From Fonticula alba (taxonomy: Eukaryota > Opisthokonta > Rotosphaerida > Fonticulaceae), in assembly GCF_000388065.1 (NCBI RefSeq), contig NW_009242971.1, positions 2,661,141 to 2,688,021 of the forward strand: a DNA stretch of 26,881 nucleotides, written 5' to 3'. Below the pieces are notes generated by a model. The model did not search any database. It was not told the origin of the DNA and was given only the letters and a program-made list of their open reading frames with translations. The position numbers and the translations under genes were made by a program. This document shows, piece by piece, positions 10,421 through 20,484 of this stretch (its first letter is position 1; each line of letters begins with the position of its first letter).

Positions 10421-12037
10421 GGCCCACCAAGTCCGGCGGTGCGCGCATATTAGCAGTCATTCACGCTCTCTTGGGGGAGCTTCCCGCCCCGCCCTCCCCC
10501 GGGCCGCCCTCAAGGCCGAGACGCGCTTGGGGCCTTGAGCGCGCCCCGACCGTGCAGTTGGCACGCATTCCGCCGGCAGTCGTCGCCTCTCCGCGGAGGA
10601 GGATCCAGCCCCGGGCCCGGGGGCCGTGTCGGTCCCAGCGCGACGCCCTGGCGCACCTGGAGGCCGTGCGAGGCGCCCAGCCGTCGCCCTCATGCCCAGC
10701 GGGCCGGGGTCGCATGGCGCGAGGGCCCGGGGAGGGTGTTCGTCCACGCAGCAGACTTGGCTCCGGGCAGGAGGCCGGAGCGAAGAAGCGTGAAAGGCGC
10801 GCCCCGGCAGCTAGGGCCCCGGCCGGGGCGCCGAGAGCCCACCAACTCCCCGGGGGAAGGCCAGGCTCCGTGCATGCCCTGGCTGGCCCTTGCCCCGGAC
10901 GATTCCCCGGACGGCAGTGCGTGTTCGGGGGGGGGGGGTCAGCCGAGCGTTTTCCCCCCCCGGCTCCGCCCCCCCCGCCCCGCCCTCCTGTTCGAACTCC
11001 GGCACCCCGGGCCCTCGGGCTGGTGGAACAATTTGTTAGGACCCAAGTTTGGGGCCGCTGCTCCGCCCGGGTCCCAGGCGGCCGGCCGGGTATTATCGCC
11101 GGCTGCGAGGGGAGGAGCCGGCGGCGGGCGGAAAGCCGGGCAGCCCGCGCGCCCTCGGCCGGGGAACTGTTCTGCCCTTGTCTGTCTTCCCCCCCCCCCC
11201 CCTGCCCCCCGCCCCCGCCCCGACACCCCTTGCTCTTGCTGGGCCGAAGGCTGTTCCGGACCTCGGCGGCCATGTGAGGGCCCGCCCTGGCCCGGCTCCC
11301 TGGCCCTTTAAGCGGACGGGCCCTCGGTCGGAAATTCGGCGCATTAAAGCGGTCTCAGGAGGGGGGAGGCACCCTGGCACGCGCCCGACGCGCGTCCCTC
11401 CCGCCCGGAGGGCCCCGGGGCACCTCCCTCGGCGGGGCCCGCACACTGGAGTGAGTATTCCCGGCGCACGCGCCTCTCAAGGCGGCCTGACCGCCCCCCC
11501 GGTGGAGGACCGGGCCCCCGAGCCGGTCACCCAGCCCCTCCCCGGTGTGGATACAGCGGCCCCGGACCCGGCCACCGGCGCATGCCGCACCAGGGGCACC
11601 CGGGGCCGGGAGGGGGCCGCTGCGTGGGGAAGGGGGAATATATAACAACAAAAAAACAAAAAACTCAGCTTACCTCATAATATTTCCGCCCACTCCGGGC
11701 CCATCAGCTTTCGCCCCCCCGTTCCCGGGCTCATACGCCCATGCCCTCTGTGCAGCCCAAGGTGCACACCATCTTGATTATTTGGTCTCCCGGCTCGGGA
11801 ATGGGGAGCGAGGCGAGTCAGGGGGGGGGGGCGAGAGACCAGCCATACCTGCGGAGGTGTGAAGGTATGCCGGCCGCAGTGGGGCCGGCCCCCCGGCCTT
11901 CCTCTCCCGACTGGACTGCTGTGCCCTGCTGACTTACGGCCTGCCCCAGGCCCCGGGGCCCCGGGCCCCGGTCCCGGCCCCTCGGAGGAAAGACCCCTTT
12001 CGCCCTCGCGTGAAAAGCCGCCTCTTTGGTGCCGACC

Positions 12038-12058
12038 GGGGGGGGGGGGGGGGGGGGG
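12038..12058. repeat. G21 homopolymer
   Basis: Twenty-one consecutive G on plus, ending in CGCCGCGGCG. Confidence 0.85.
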
Positions 12059-13282
12059 CGCCGCGGCGTCGTACAGAGCACCTCTGTGCACCCTGCCAAG
12101 AGGCCGCGCAGAAGACCCATGACCGGCCAACGAACACCACCCGCCGGGCCCGGGGTGCGGCCCGAAAGAACACTGTTCCAGGGCTAGGTAACGTGCCCGT
12201 CAAGCTGACTTGCAGAACACCGTTCCCGGACGTGATCAACACAATAACAAACCCTGCCCTCTGATCAGTGGTATGCAGTTATTCATTGGGGTCGGATTCT
12301 CGCATTGTGGATTTCGTGCGATTAAAAGCACCGCTCTTCCGAAGGACAACGCCCGGCGGTTGCCCCCGTCTCTGTTATGGCACGTCCTCATCATGTACGC
12401 GCCGGCTCCTCCGCTCTGCCTGGCCACCGGGGGGGGGGGAGCAGAGATTCTGAAGGCCCGTGTATATTTTTTTTCCCATAATGGGCTCGATGCATTAGTG
12501 TAACTCCGGAGCAGGGCTCCGAGGAGAAGGGGGCGCTCGCCTTGTCTGTGTTGTCGGCACTTTGCGAGCATCGGTGTCCTTGTCGGAGGTGGTGGGGCGG
12601 TCTCTTTCTGGCCGGCTCTGCGGCCGACTGCAAGCCGGCAGACCCTCCTTTCTCGCGTGCGAGGGCTCTCCCCCCTCACGCCCCGGCGCCCTGCCCCCCC
12701 CCCCTCCCTCCCCCCAGCTCGGCGGCATGGGGGGGGGGAGGAGGCGGGGGCCGGACAGCGCCGGGCCTTCCCGTTCAACCAGCTCGCGGCGCTCAGCGGG
12801 GCCCCTGTGCATTCCGCCTGCGTCCGGCCCCTGTATCCTGGCTGAGCCATCAAGCCGGGGAGGAATGTCCTTCCAGGGCTGAGGCGTTAGTTCGCCGAGT
12901 CCCACAAGGCGGCGCACAGCCCCGCCCCCGGGGAGGCAGGTCGGGACTGGGAGGACCCACCGACCCCAGACGGGGCAGGCCGCACCCCGTTTTCTCTGCC
13001 GCCGCGCCCCTTTACCCCGGCGGAGGGGGGCGGGGTGGGGCGGGGCGGGGCGGTGTGTTGTTGCTGGGTCCCCGCGCATTCGACCGGGCCCTCGGGTCCT
13101 GGACCGGAGCTCGGGGGGAGGGGCCCCACTGCGTCTGTATGTGTATATGTATGTGTGTGAGTGTGAGTGCTATTCTCGATTGTACGCAACACAGGCAGGC
13201 CCAAAAGCAGTGCGCAAGAAAGAGAGTGAACCGAGGGGACACAAGGGGACAGCGACAGAAAGAGAGAGCCACATACGCCGAC

Positions 13283-13301
13283 AGAGAGAGAGAGAGAGAG
13301 G
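13283..13301. repeat. AG microsatellite
   Basis: Alternating AG upstream of the ARPC5 gene. It marks the change from purine-rich to pyrimidine-rich plus strand just before that gene's leader. Confidence 0.85.
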
Positions 13302-13330
13302 GCAAGGGAGTTGGGTAGGTCGGTGAACGA

Positions 13331-13752
13331 GGCCAGCGGGGAGTACAGCCCTCCCCCCCCCCTGCCCGCGGAGCTGGGGCTTTTTCCGACCGCCCTCCGG
13401 TGCCCCCGATGCGACGGGGGCGCCACACGAAGCAGTCCGCACCTGCTCATCTTCTCCCCCTCCCGCCTTCCTTCCTCCCTCCCCCCGCCTCTCTTCAACC
13501 GTGTGTCCCCCCCCTGCCCCCTCCGCACCGCCCTCTTCGCCCCTCTTGTCCGCAGCGCGCCGTCCAGTTTCGCCCCCCTCCCCCCCTTTCTCTCTCTCTC
13601 TCTCTCTCTTTCACGTGCAGTTTCGCGGAGGATGTTCTTCCCTCTTCCCGTCCCACTGCACTCGCCGCTAACCGCATTGCCATCGCCGTTGCCATTGCCG
13701 CCACACTTGCGTGCGCGCGTTCCGCCTCCCGCCCCCCTCTCCCCCCATGCAG
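13331..13752 (+). promoter_or_regulatory. ARPC5 leader region with probable 5' UTR intron end
   Basis: The plus strand becomes strongly pyrimidine-rich here, with a TC repeat at about 13589-13609 ending in the acceptor-like CACGTGCAG (to 13620). A branch-point-like CTAAC lies near 13670. The first AG after it is the CCATGCAG ending at 13752, immediately before ATG 13753. This suggests an intron in the leader whose acceptor abuts the start codon. The matching donor was not identified, and no TATA-like element is obvious. Confidence 0.45.
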
Positions 13753-14882
13753 ATGTCCTCCTTCAGTGTCAGCGTTGGTGACTCTTCCAAGCACCGCAAC
13801 ATCGATGTTGACTCCCTCCTTCGCGAGGGCTACGAGGATGATGACCAGTCCGTTGACGCCAGCGTCGTTGCCTCCATCAACGACCGTGCCACCAACGTCC
13901 GCACTCTCCTGAACAAGTGCGTGTCCCCCCCCCCCTCGGGCCTTGCCTTGTCCGCACCATGCGCGCGCCTCTCCTCCTTCATCCGTTCCGGTCTTCTCGC
14001 CCCTCCGCCCCTCCGCCCCTCCGCCCGCTCAGGCCACCCGCTTACTTTCCTCCTTCTCGCTTGGCCACGTACACTCAGGGGTGATGCCGCCGGCTCTGTT
14101 GCCGTTGCGGTCGACAACCCCCCCTTCAACTGCAACGACGCCGCCCTCAAGGTGCGCCGCTTCTCCTCTTCCAGGCAGGCTTCCTCCGTGGCCTGCTTCC
14201 CCTCCCCCGCCGGCCCTCCCCTTCCCCTCCCCCGCTGGCCCTCCCCTTCTCCTCCCCCTCCGCCTTCTAACATGTGCTTGTGTCCTTGCCTCTCTCTCTC
14301 TCTCTCCCCCCCTCTCCTCTTCCCCCCCTCTATCTCCGCTTCGCCCCTTGCCATGGCGTCCGGCAGGCCAAGAACCTCGAGACTGTCATGAGCTCCCTGT
14401 CCGCTGTCCGCGCGGCTGACATCCCGGCCGTCATCAAGAGCCTGACCCCTGAGCAGGTCGACAACCTGGTCAAGTACATCTATGCCGGCTTCGCCATCCC
14501 CTCCGGCCAGTACTCCGGTCACCTGCTTCTCTGGCACGAGAAGGTGCGTACCTGCTGCCGACCGGGCGAAAGACGGCCCGGCCAGCATGCTTCTGCCTCT
14601 TGCCACTGCCAGGGGCGCCCCCCCCTGGCCTGCATCTCGCCGTCTCCCCCCTCCCTCCCCTCCCTCTGCTGGTCTTGCTTTTTGCTCTGCCTCCTTGTCC
14701 CTCCCTCTCTCTCTCTCTCTCTGACACACAATGCTTCTCTCCTCTCCCTCCTATCTCCATTCTCATCTCCTATACACACACACACACACACACACGCACA
14801 TCGGCCACCACCATAGGCCATCGAGGTCGGCGGTCTCGGCTCTATCACCCGTGTCCTCACCTCCCGCAAGACCGTCAACTAG
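13753..14882 (+). CDS. ARPC5: Actin-related protein 2/3 complex subunit 5 (p16-Arc), four exons
   Basis: This is the smallest subunit of the Arp2/3 complex, which nucleates branched actin filaments in the cytoplasm. Coding exons are 13753-13916, 14079-14151, 14367-14543 and 14817-14882 (TAG). They encode 159 residues, close to the family's usual 150 or so. The first junction splits AAG (AA|GTGCGT to CAG|G); the other two are phase 0 (AAG|GTGCGC and AAG|GTGCGT donors). Family hallmarks are the acidic N-terminus with NIDVDSLLREGYEDDD, the central NPPFNCNDAALK, then KNLETVMSSL, VDNLVKYIYAGFAIPSG, HLLLWHEK and the C-terminus GGLGSITRVLTSRKTVN. Human ARPC5 has LLMKYIYKGF, LLQWHEK and GSIVRVLTARKTV at the matching places. 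ATG 13753 is preferred because 13747-13752 looks like an intron acceptor. An in-frame ATG at 13747 would add two residues. It converges with the next gene, 471 nt away. Confidence 0.95.
14774..14795. repeat. AC microsatellite in the last ARPC5 intron
   Basis: Alternating AC about 20 nt before the acceptor ATAG of ARPC5 intron 3. A CTGAC branch-point-like word lies at about 14721, and a CT repeat at 14705-14722 precedes it. Confidence 0.85.
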
Positions 14883-15353
14883 ACGCACTTGCCTTTTTGG
14901 GGGACCACGTTTCCCCACCCCACAACTGCACGCGGAGCTGGCATCCGTTGCCCACCTCCCTCACCCTGGCGCCAGTTCGTGCCATATGACGACCGCGCCG
15001 GCTCCTCCTCCCTCTCTCCCATTCTCCCGCGCATTCGCGTGTATGTGTGTGTGTGCGCGCGCGCGCGCACGCACGCATACACTCACACACACAACACCAG
15101 GTGCCTTACCCCGTGGTTGTTCGGTGCACCGTCCTCCTCGTCCGGTGACGGTTGACTTCGTCCACTCGCGAGGCCCAGCGCCCCTTTTGTCCCTCAAATA
15201 TAAAACAGCTTCATTCCACACAAGGCATCCTCGCTGTCCGTCAGCCAGGGGAAGGGGGGTGCGGGGGAGAGGGAGCGGGGTGACGATGGGGCCTTTTTTT
15301 TTCCTTGTCTTGCTGGTCCTCGTGCACCGTCTGTCTGCCAGTCGGCCTTTCCC
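14883..15353. other. Convergent intergenic region between ARPC5 and the POLE3-like gene
   Basis: This is the 471-nt space between two stop codons, so it should hold both 3' UTRs. It contains a GT/GC alternating tract at about 15044-15069. A CAAATATAAAACAG stretch near 15195-15208 could serve as a poly(A) signal for ARPC5. No gene was seen. Confidence 0.6.
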
Positions 15354-16401
15354 CTACAACTGTGTCTCGAAGAGCGGGTGCTCATCGTCGTCGTCGTCGT
15401 CGCCGCTGGCGTCAGACATCCTGACGTCCTCACTTGCGAAGGCGAACCGAGCCAGGTCTGGCCGGAGCGCATGCATCAACTCCTCGCTTGCGCCCATCTC
15501 GGTGTCCAAATCTAGCTCGTCCTCGGAGTCATTCTCCCGGAGGGGGGCAGTTGTGGCGGAGGAGCCACCGGTGGCGGCCGGCCGTAACCCGGGGCCCTCA
15601 AAGTTGTGAGCCACTACCTCGAAGATGGGTTGGCCCGCGTGCGGCAAGGGAGGCAAAACGAGCGAGGGGCACCCCGGGGGAGTCAGTCGGGCGCATGCCT
15701 TTTCTGCTTGCTTCTCTCCCGGCTGGAGGGAGGATCCCCCCTCGACACAGGAGGAGGCGCCGGGGGGGGGGGGGGGGGGGGGGACTTGTACGTACGGGCA
15801 TACTCAACCGAGGCGGCAATCGAATCCAGCTTCATGTCTCGCAGAGCGGCAACAATGCTGGCCGGCGAGGGGCTCACCCTCCCAGGGCTGAGTTCCATGG
15901 CACTGGGGGATAGTCCACGGGGGCGGGGTATGGCATTGGCCGCGGATGTGAGTGAAAGGGGTGGCACGCAGGGCAAGCAAGTGCGGTAGCATGAAGCGCA
16001 CGTGAAGATGACGTAGTTGATGAAGAGTGTGGCCGCGCGCCGGGCACAAAGCTGGGACTCCTGCGAAAGCATGGCATTGTCCGGGAGCTGGCGCGTCCAC
16101 AAGTGCGAGGTACACATCAGTCAGGACAGCTGGGAGCGGCATCGGAAGGGAGGAGGTGGAGAGAGGGGGCAATGTTCCGCACCCGATACCTGAGTGCCCG
16201 ACCGATGGTGAGGGCTGGCAGGGCGAAGGCATCCAGGCCAGCCCGGTCATCGACAGCGACCGCGGTAGAGGCGGCAGTGTCCTCTGTCGAAGGCTCGGGC
16301 TCGGTTTCCGCAGGGCCGGGGGAAGCCGACACCCCCGGCTCACTGGGGATGATGTCGGGCTCCGGGAGAGCAAGAGTGGCCGCTGTGTCAATGTCGGACA
16401 T
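15354..16401 (-). CDS. Histone-fold protein, DNA polymerase epsilon subunit 3 / CHRAC (Dpb4) type, three exons
   Basis: A probable homologue of POLE3/Dpb4, which pairs with a POLE4/CHRAC1-type partner in Pol epsilon and in ISWI remodellers and binds DNA in the nucleus. Exons on minus are 16401-16183, 16087-15796 and 15613-15354 (TAG), giving 256 residues. Donor CGG|GTGCGG and acceptor CCAG|CTC (phase 0) restore the core LPALTIGRALRYR + LPDNAMLSQESQL, which aligns without gaps to the POLE3 segment VITRIIKEALPDGVNINKD. Helix 2 is CARRAATLFINYVIFTCA. The last helix is SIVAALRDMKLDSI, like VLSAMEEMEFQRF. A Ser/Pro-rich insertion of about 36 residues sits between them. The tail is acidic (ENDSEDELDLD, six Asp in a row), as in POLE3. 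Residues 1-60 are Pro/Glu/Ala-rich. The second junction (C|GTACGT to GTAG|TG) is the only phase-consistent pair I found and is less certain. Confidence 0.78.
15762..15783. repeat. G22 homopolymer inside an intron of the POLE3-like gene
   Basis: Twenty-two G on plus, so C in the transcript, starting about 12 nt downstream of the proposed donor. Read through, it would encode a proline run, which supports treating it as intron. Confidence 0.8.
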
Positions 16402-17278
16402 GGAAGCGACCGGGTAAGGGGAAGAGCAAGCGCGTGGAAGACCGAGAGGAGAAGCAGGCCATGAAACGGGCAGAGGCGGAGGGGGATCGTGGTGGCGCGT
16501 GTCAGTCACACCAGGCCCTGGACGGGTCTCTTTCACTGGTCCTTTCTGGCTGCCGGAGGGCGATCCGCCAGGCAAAAGCCCGGGGCCGAGACGCCCCTCG
16601 CGGGGGCAGGCGGAGGAATCTCTCTTGATGTGGGGATTTTATATTTATAACGACCACATGCGTTGGTAGGTGCTTTTTTTACTGTGGTTGGGCAATTCCC
16701 TCTTCCGGCTAATCCTCTGGCTCCCGTTCTTCCCGACAACGCAGCTTCGCCCACAGAATCCAACAAGAGGACCCATTCACAGGCATCTTTCCTCCTTCCC
16801 CCTGCCACATCCTTTCCCGCGCCTTCTCGCCATGTGTCTACCTTTTCCAAATGCACCGTTGAACCCAACACACGAGGCAGCATGGATTTGGAGGGAGGGG
16901 GGGGGGGGGCAAATTCAAAACATATGTTGCCGGCCAGTGGCTACTTGGTGGCCACCGGCCAGGGCAGGATAAATGTATTGCTGTGCGGCAAAATGACATG
17001 CACGCTGCGGGCAGCGAGAGAGAGAGAGAGAGGGGCAGGGGAACAAAGGACAAGGGATCGATGGTGCACATGGACACCCGGCCGGCCGATACCCGTGAGA
17101 ATCTCCACGGAGACGGAGGGAGGGGGGGGGGGGGGCGGGTGTGTCGGTGTATGTGCGGACAATGTGAAGAGCAAAGGGAGGCGCGGGGAGCGGCAGAGGG
17201 CCTCTTCTTCGCCACTCGGACGTGCGCAGAGGGCCTCCTTCAGACAGGCAGACTGCTCTGTCCCTTCCCCCTCGGCAA
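16402..17278. other. Intergenic region upstream of the POLE3-like gene
   Basis: This is the space between the start of the POLE3-like gene and the stop of the DMAC2L-like gene, both on minus. It should hold the promoter of the first and the 3' UTR of the second. It contains a minus-strand TATAAATA near 16645, a T run at about 16674-16680, G runs near 16900 and 17130, and a GA repeat near 17020-17032. Open frames crossing it look like noise. Confidence 0.55.
16642..16649 (-). promoter_or_regulatory. TATA-box-like element
   Basis: TATAAATA on the minus strand, about 240 nt upstream of the POLE3-like ATG, in the only clearly AT-rich pocket of this intergenic region. It is a plausible core promoter element if the transcript has a leader of about 200 nt. 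This rests on motif and position only. Confidence 0.35.
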
Positions 17279-18573
17279 TTAGACAATGATTTCGCAGTCG
17301 GGATTGCGAACAGCCATGACGATGGCCTGACGCGCCACGTCCGAGGGGAAGGCCATGTTCAAAGCGCAGACACGACGAAGCCCGGGCGAGGCAACCGCCA
17401 GGGCGACCTGATCCTCGGTGAGCCGGGTCCTGGAGAGATCCAGTTCCCGCAGCTGGGGGAGCTTGCCAATCAGAGCCGCCGCATCTTCCCCGATGAGCTG
17501 TCCGGAGGGGGGGGGGGGGGGGGCAAGGGGGAGGAGGGAGGGGCCAAGGGGTGGGGAGATACAGAGAGGAGGATATCACGGGCGCGCGCGCACACACACA
17601 CATGCATGATGTTAGCGATTGTCAGCAAAAGCAGGCGAGCAGCATGGTGGAGCCTCTTGTGGGCAAGCAACAGGGCCCGGCCCGGGGGCAGTGGCCATGG
17701 CGGGGACGCGAAGAGAACATACCTGACACCCACTCAGGTTGAGGGTCTCCAGGCCTTTGACACCGGCCAGGTAGGCCATGCCACGGTCGGTGATCGCCGT
17801 GCCGGAGAGGTCAGCGTCCACAATGGCTGGCGTGGGCCCGGTGTACTTGGGCTTCTTGTTCTGGATCCCGGGGCACAGGGTGTCCAGACGAAGGAGAAGT
17901 TGCTGGGGGTTGGTCAGCCATTCGGCATCCCCCTCGAGGCGAATCTTGCCATCGGCCTTGAGGAAGAACTCGGCCGCGGCACTGAACGCAGGGATCCCCA
18001 CGGCAAGCAGGAGCGGGGTCAGTTGCCAATTCAGCCCTGAGAGGAGGAGCGGGAGGGGGGGGGGGAGGGAGAAGAAATGCACGGCACACATAGGGACAGG
18101 GGAAAGGGGGCGCATGATTCAGGAGGATTCAAGGGGAAGGGGCCCCGAGGAGAGGGGGAGAGAGGGGAGGACAGGGGCCTGAGAACGCACAGGTCCGCGC
18201 CAAGAAGGCGGATGCGGGAGTTGTCCACCGAGTTGAAGATATTGTTGACCCAGGTGGAGAAGACCGGCGCCGGGGGGGAGGGCCGGAAGGGCCCGCCAGC
18301 CGGCATCATGCTGGTGGCCGTGGTAGAAAAGTATCGCCGGCCATCGAAGGGCCCGTTGTCGGAGCCCGACCGGCGGGGCGGATACTCCTCGCGCTCCAGG
18401 GGGATCAGGAGTGGCTCCAACTGCGGGCCGTCATGCTCGGAGCGCCCCGAGCCCGGTGGTGAAAGGAGTGACTCCAGCGCGCCGGTCAGGGACCCGGCCG
18501 CGCGGGGAAGCGCCTCCCGAGCCGCTCGCGGCACGAGAGTGGGAAGACGTTGCGAAACCCAGCGGGGAAGCAT
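17279..18573 (-). CDS. DMAC2L / ATP synthase factor B (ATP5S)-like leucine-rich-repeat protein, three exons
   Basis: A probable mitochondrial LRR protein of the ATP5S/DMAC2 family, whose animal members act in ATP synthase coupling (factor B) or complex I distal-arm assembly. Exons on minus are 18573-18191, 17981-17723 and 17497-17279 (TAA), giving 286 residues. The first junction splits a Leu codon (CT|GTGCGT to TTCAG|T); the second is phase 0 (CAG|GTATGT to GACAG|C). The N-terminus MLPRWVSQRLPTLVPRAARE is Arg-rich and lacks acidic residues until position 20, like a mitochondrial presequence. STWVNNIFNSVDNSRIRLLG matches the human ATP5S stretch WLNAVFNKVDYDRIRDVG, and AAAEFFLKADGKIRLEG follows, as AASEWLLRCGAMVRYHG does there. 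LRR units are IVDADLSGTAITDRGMAYL, LETLNLSGCQ, LRELDLSRTRLTEDQ and VCALNMAF. It is longer than human ATP5S because of about 70 extra Pro/Ser/Arg-rich residues before the core. The exact paralogue (DMAC2L or DMAC2) is unsettled. Confidence 0.75.
17582..17600. repeat. GC/CA alternating tract in a DMAC2L-like intron
   Basis: GCGCGCGCG continuing into CACACACA within the 225-nt second intron. Confidence 0.8.
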
Positions 18574-18926
18574 GATTCTTATTCGAGGCAGGTGGTGCAC
18601 GGAGCAGAGATGCTTTGGCGTGAGTGTGTAGATGTAGTTATGAGGGGGGGGAGGGGAGGGAGGGAGGGAGGGGCGGGTGGTTCGGTGGGAGATAGATAGA
18701 GCCAATGCCCGTCAATGGGGGCGGCCGGACTGGTGGCCGAAGTAATTTCACCGACAAGGTCCATGCCAAGTCATCGCCTCACATTCGACCGAGAGACGCA
18801 TCCGCCGAGGGGTGCACAGCGCGGCCCGCACACAATCCTCGGTGACTGTCACCCCGTCGTGCTTGGACTTCCAGTTCCCAGGGCGGGGCAGGATGCGCAA
18901 TTAAGGGGCTGACCAAGAGGCGGGTC

Positions 18927-18943
18927 GGGGGGGGGGGGGGGGG
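18927..18943. repeat. G17 homopolymer
   Basis: Seventeen consecutive G on plus, upstream of the DMAC2L-like gene start. Confidence 0.85.
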
Positions 18944-18989
18944 CGGACGCGATCGATACAGCGATCGTGGCGCCCCAGCGCATTTCGAT

Positions 18990-19001
18990 GGTTCGCGAAC
19001 C
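18990..19001. repeat. 12-bp palindrome GGTTCGCGAACC
   Basis: A perfect 12-bp palindrome. A repeated GCGATCG word flanking ATACA lies about 35 nt before it. It looks superficially like a Pol III B box, but no cloverleaf can be drawn around it. Confidence 0.7.
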
Positions 19002-20464
19002 GCCTACACGGCGGCACATTCTCCACCAGCTCGCCGGCGATAAGAAACGTGCTTGGGGTTCTCCCAGGGGCATTTCCCTCCCCCTCTCCCCCCGGGGAGG
19101 GGGGGGGGGGCGGGGACGGGGGGCGAAATCGAGAGAGACAGACCATCCCCCGGCCCAACACCCCAGCGTTCAGCATCCACCCATGCCCCTGCCCCTTCCG
19201 CCCCCCCCCCCCTGCTGGCCCTGCGCCCGTGTTGGTGTTTTTCCAAAGAGGTCTTGGTGGACCCTCACGTGATACTGTCCGATCGGGCGCCGGCGGACCG
19301 CCTGCTGGCGGCATCTCGCCCCGGGCCGGGGGGGGGGGGGCGCAGGGGGAGATCGGTTCTCTCGGTGCAGGGTTCTCGCCAGGGGCACCACCCTGGGAAG
19401 AAGACAGACAACCAGAGACACCACGGGCACACTGGTCTTCCCCCGACACATGGGGTTGGGGGATGGCGTGGCGAGGAAAAGAGTCGCTAGGCAGGGACGT
19501 GCGGAGGGGGGCACAACATGTTGGGACTGAACGCGGAGTGTTCCTCCAGCTTGAAGTCCAGCTTGAGAGGCTTCCCCCCCCCTCCCCCGGCCCACAGCAG
19601 CATGTCGCATGCGGAAGTGTAAATACTCGCAGAGGTTCTTGAAGAAGTGCGTGTGCGCGCCACCTGCGTGTAGACGATATCATCTCAATATGAATGTATT
19701 GGCAGGAGAGTGCGGGTGTTTGCCTTGTACCCTTCCTTGCGCCGGCAATCCGCCCAGCGAAAGTCAGGAGGGCGGCAGAGAGGTCGAGGGGGCGAGGGAG
19801 GCAGAGGGAAAGGAGGAGCCGGGGAGCCGCTTGCACAGTGTCCGGGCAAAATGATGCAGGGACCCTGTACACGCATGTACATTGGGAGTGAGAGAGGCGC
19901 GACGCGGGTCAGACCCCTCTCATCTCCTTGACTTCCGCCCCTGTCTTCCGTCCCTGCTGCTTCTGCCGCCTCGCCACCCAAGGCGCACACAACGTCCCCT
20001 TCTTCTCTGCAAGGGGACACACGCAAATGCGCGCAGACGTCAACAAAATGTGAAGAGGGAGGGAGAGGGGGCGAGAGAGAGAAGAGCCGGCGGCAGGTGA
20101 GCGTTACACCGGAGTCTTTTTGGTCGGTGGTGGTGGTGGTGCGGAGCGCATGAGGAGATAGGCAGAATGCCGGCACACAGGTGGGCGGGTGTTTCCCCCC
20201 CCCAGGATGCACACGCCGCCACAGGGCGAAATCGCGTCAAAACGAGCGGCAGATGTCAGTTCATGATCGAGATACGCATACGAGGACGACGGCGCGACTC
20301 CCGATCGATGTGCGGGGCAGAAAAAAGGGACATGCACTTCCATCAGGGCCGCTCTCCCCCCCCTCCCCCCCCCTGCTGAGATGCGGTGTGTCCTGCCAGA
20401 TCGCATGTCGTTTTGGGCGGGGCATGGACACGCTGATGATCGCGTGGTAGACACATGCAAGCCG

Positions 20465-20484
20465 ACACACACACACACACACAC
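20465..20484. repeat. AC microsatellite
   Basis: Alternating AC, downstream of the HAM1-like gene. Confidence 0.85.

Larger units (their letters stand above)
6434..13330. other. 6.9-kb GC-rich stretch with no convincing gene
   Basis: I see no supportable coding region. Long open frames occur on both strands (for example 8572-9708 plus and 8724-7252 minus), but they overlap each other in several frames. They translate to Arg/Gly/Pro/Ala-rich strings without domain-like sequence, as expected when stop codons are rare in very GC-rich DNA. From about 7.4 to 12.9 kb the DNA is rich in GGCC/CCGG words and less dominated by dinucleotide repeats than the left part. Islands of lower GC occur at about 9700-9730, 10395-10450, 11640-11690 and 12220-12500. 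They carry palindromes or splice-like signals but no recognisable gene. No tRNA-like A and B box pair was found. Confidence 0.5.

Noticed and set aside
11640-11700. Possible U1 snRNA 5' end (CTTACCT)
   Set aside because: Downstream sequence lacks the U1 stem-loops and Sm site. The word is better read as a minus-strand splice-donor-like GAG|GTAAGC.
12240-12480. Possible Pol III RNA gene ending in the T run near 12470
   Set aside because: ATCAGTGGTATG resembles an A box and GGTCGGATTCTC weakly resembles a B box, but spacing is too short and no cloverleaf or snRNA motif could be drawn.
18960-19020. Possible tRNA around GGTTCGCGAACC
   Set aside because: The B-box-like palindrome is present, but flanking sequence cannot form a T stem, acceptor stem or D arm on either strand.
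18901-19872. 323-codon minus-strand open frame downstream of the HAM1-like gene
   Set aside because: It is mostly proline/glycine noise crossing G runs. A short piece near its end looks slightly protein-like, but there is no supporting start, splice site or similarity.
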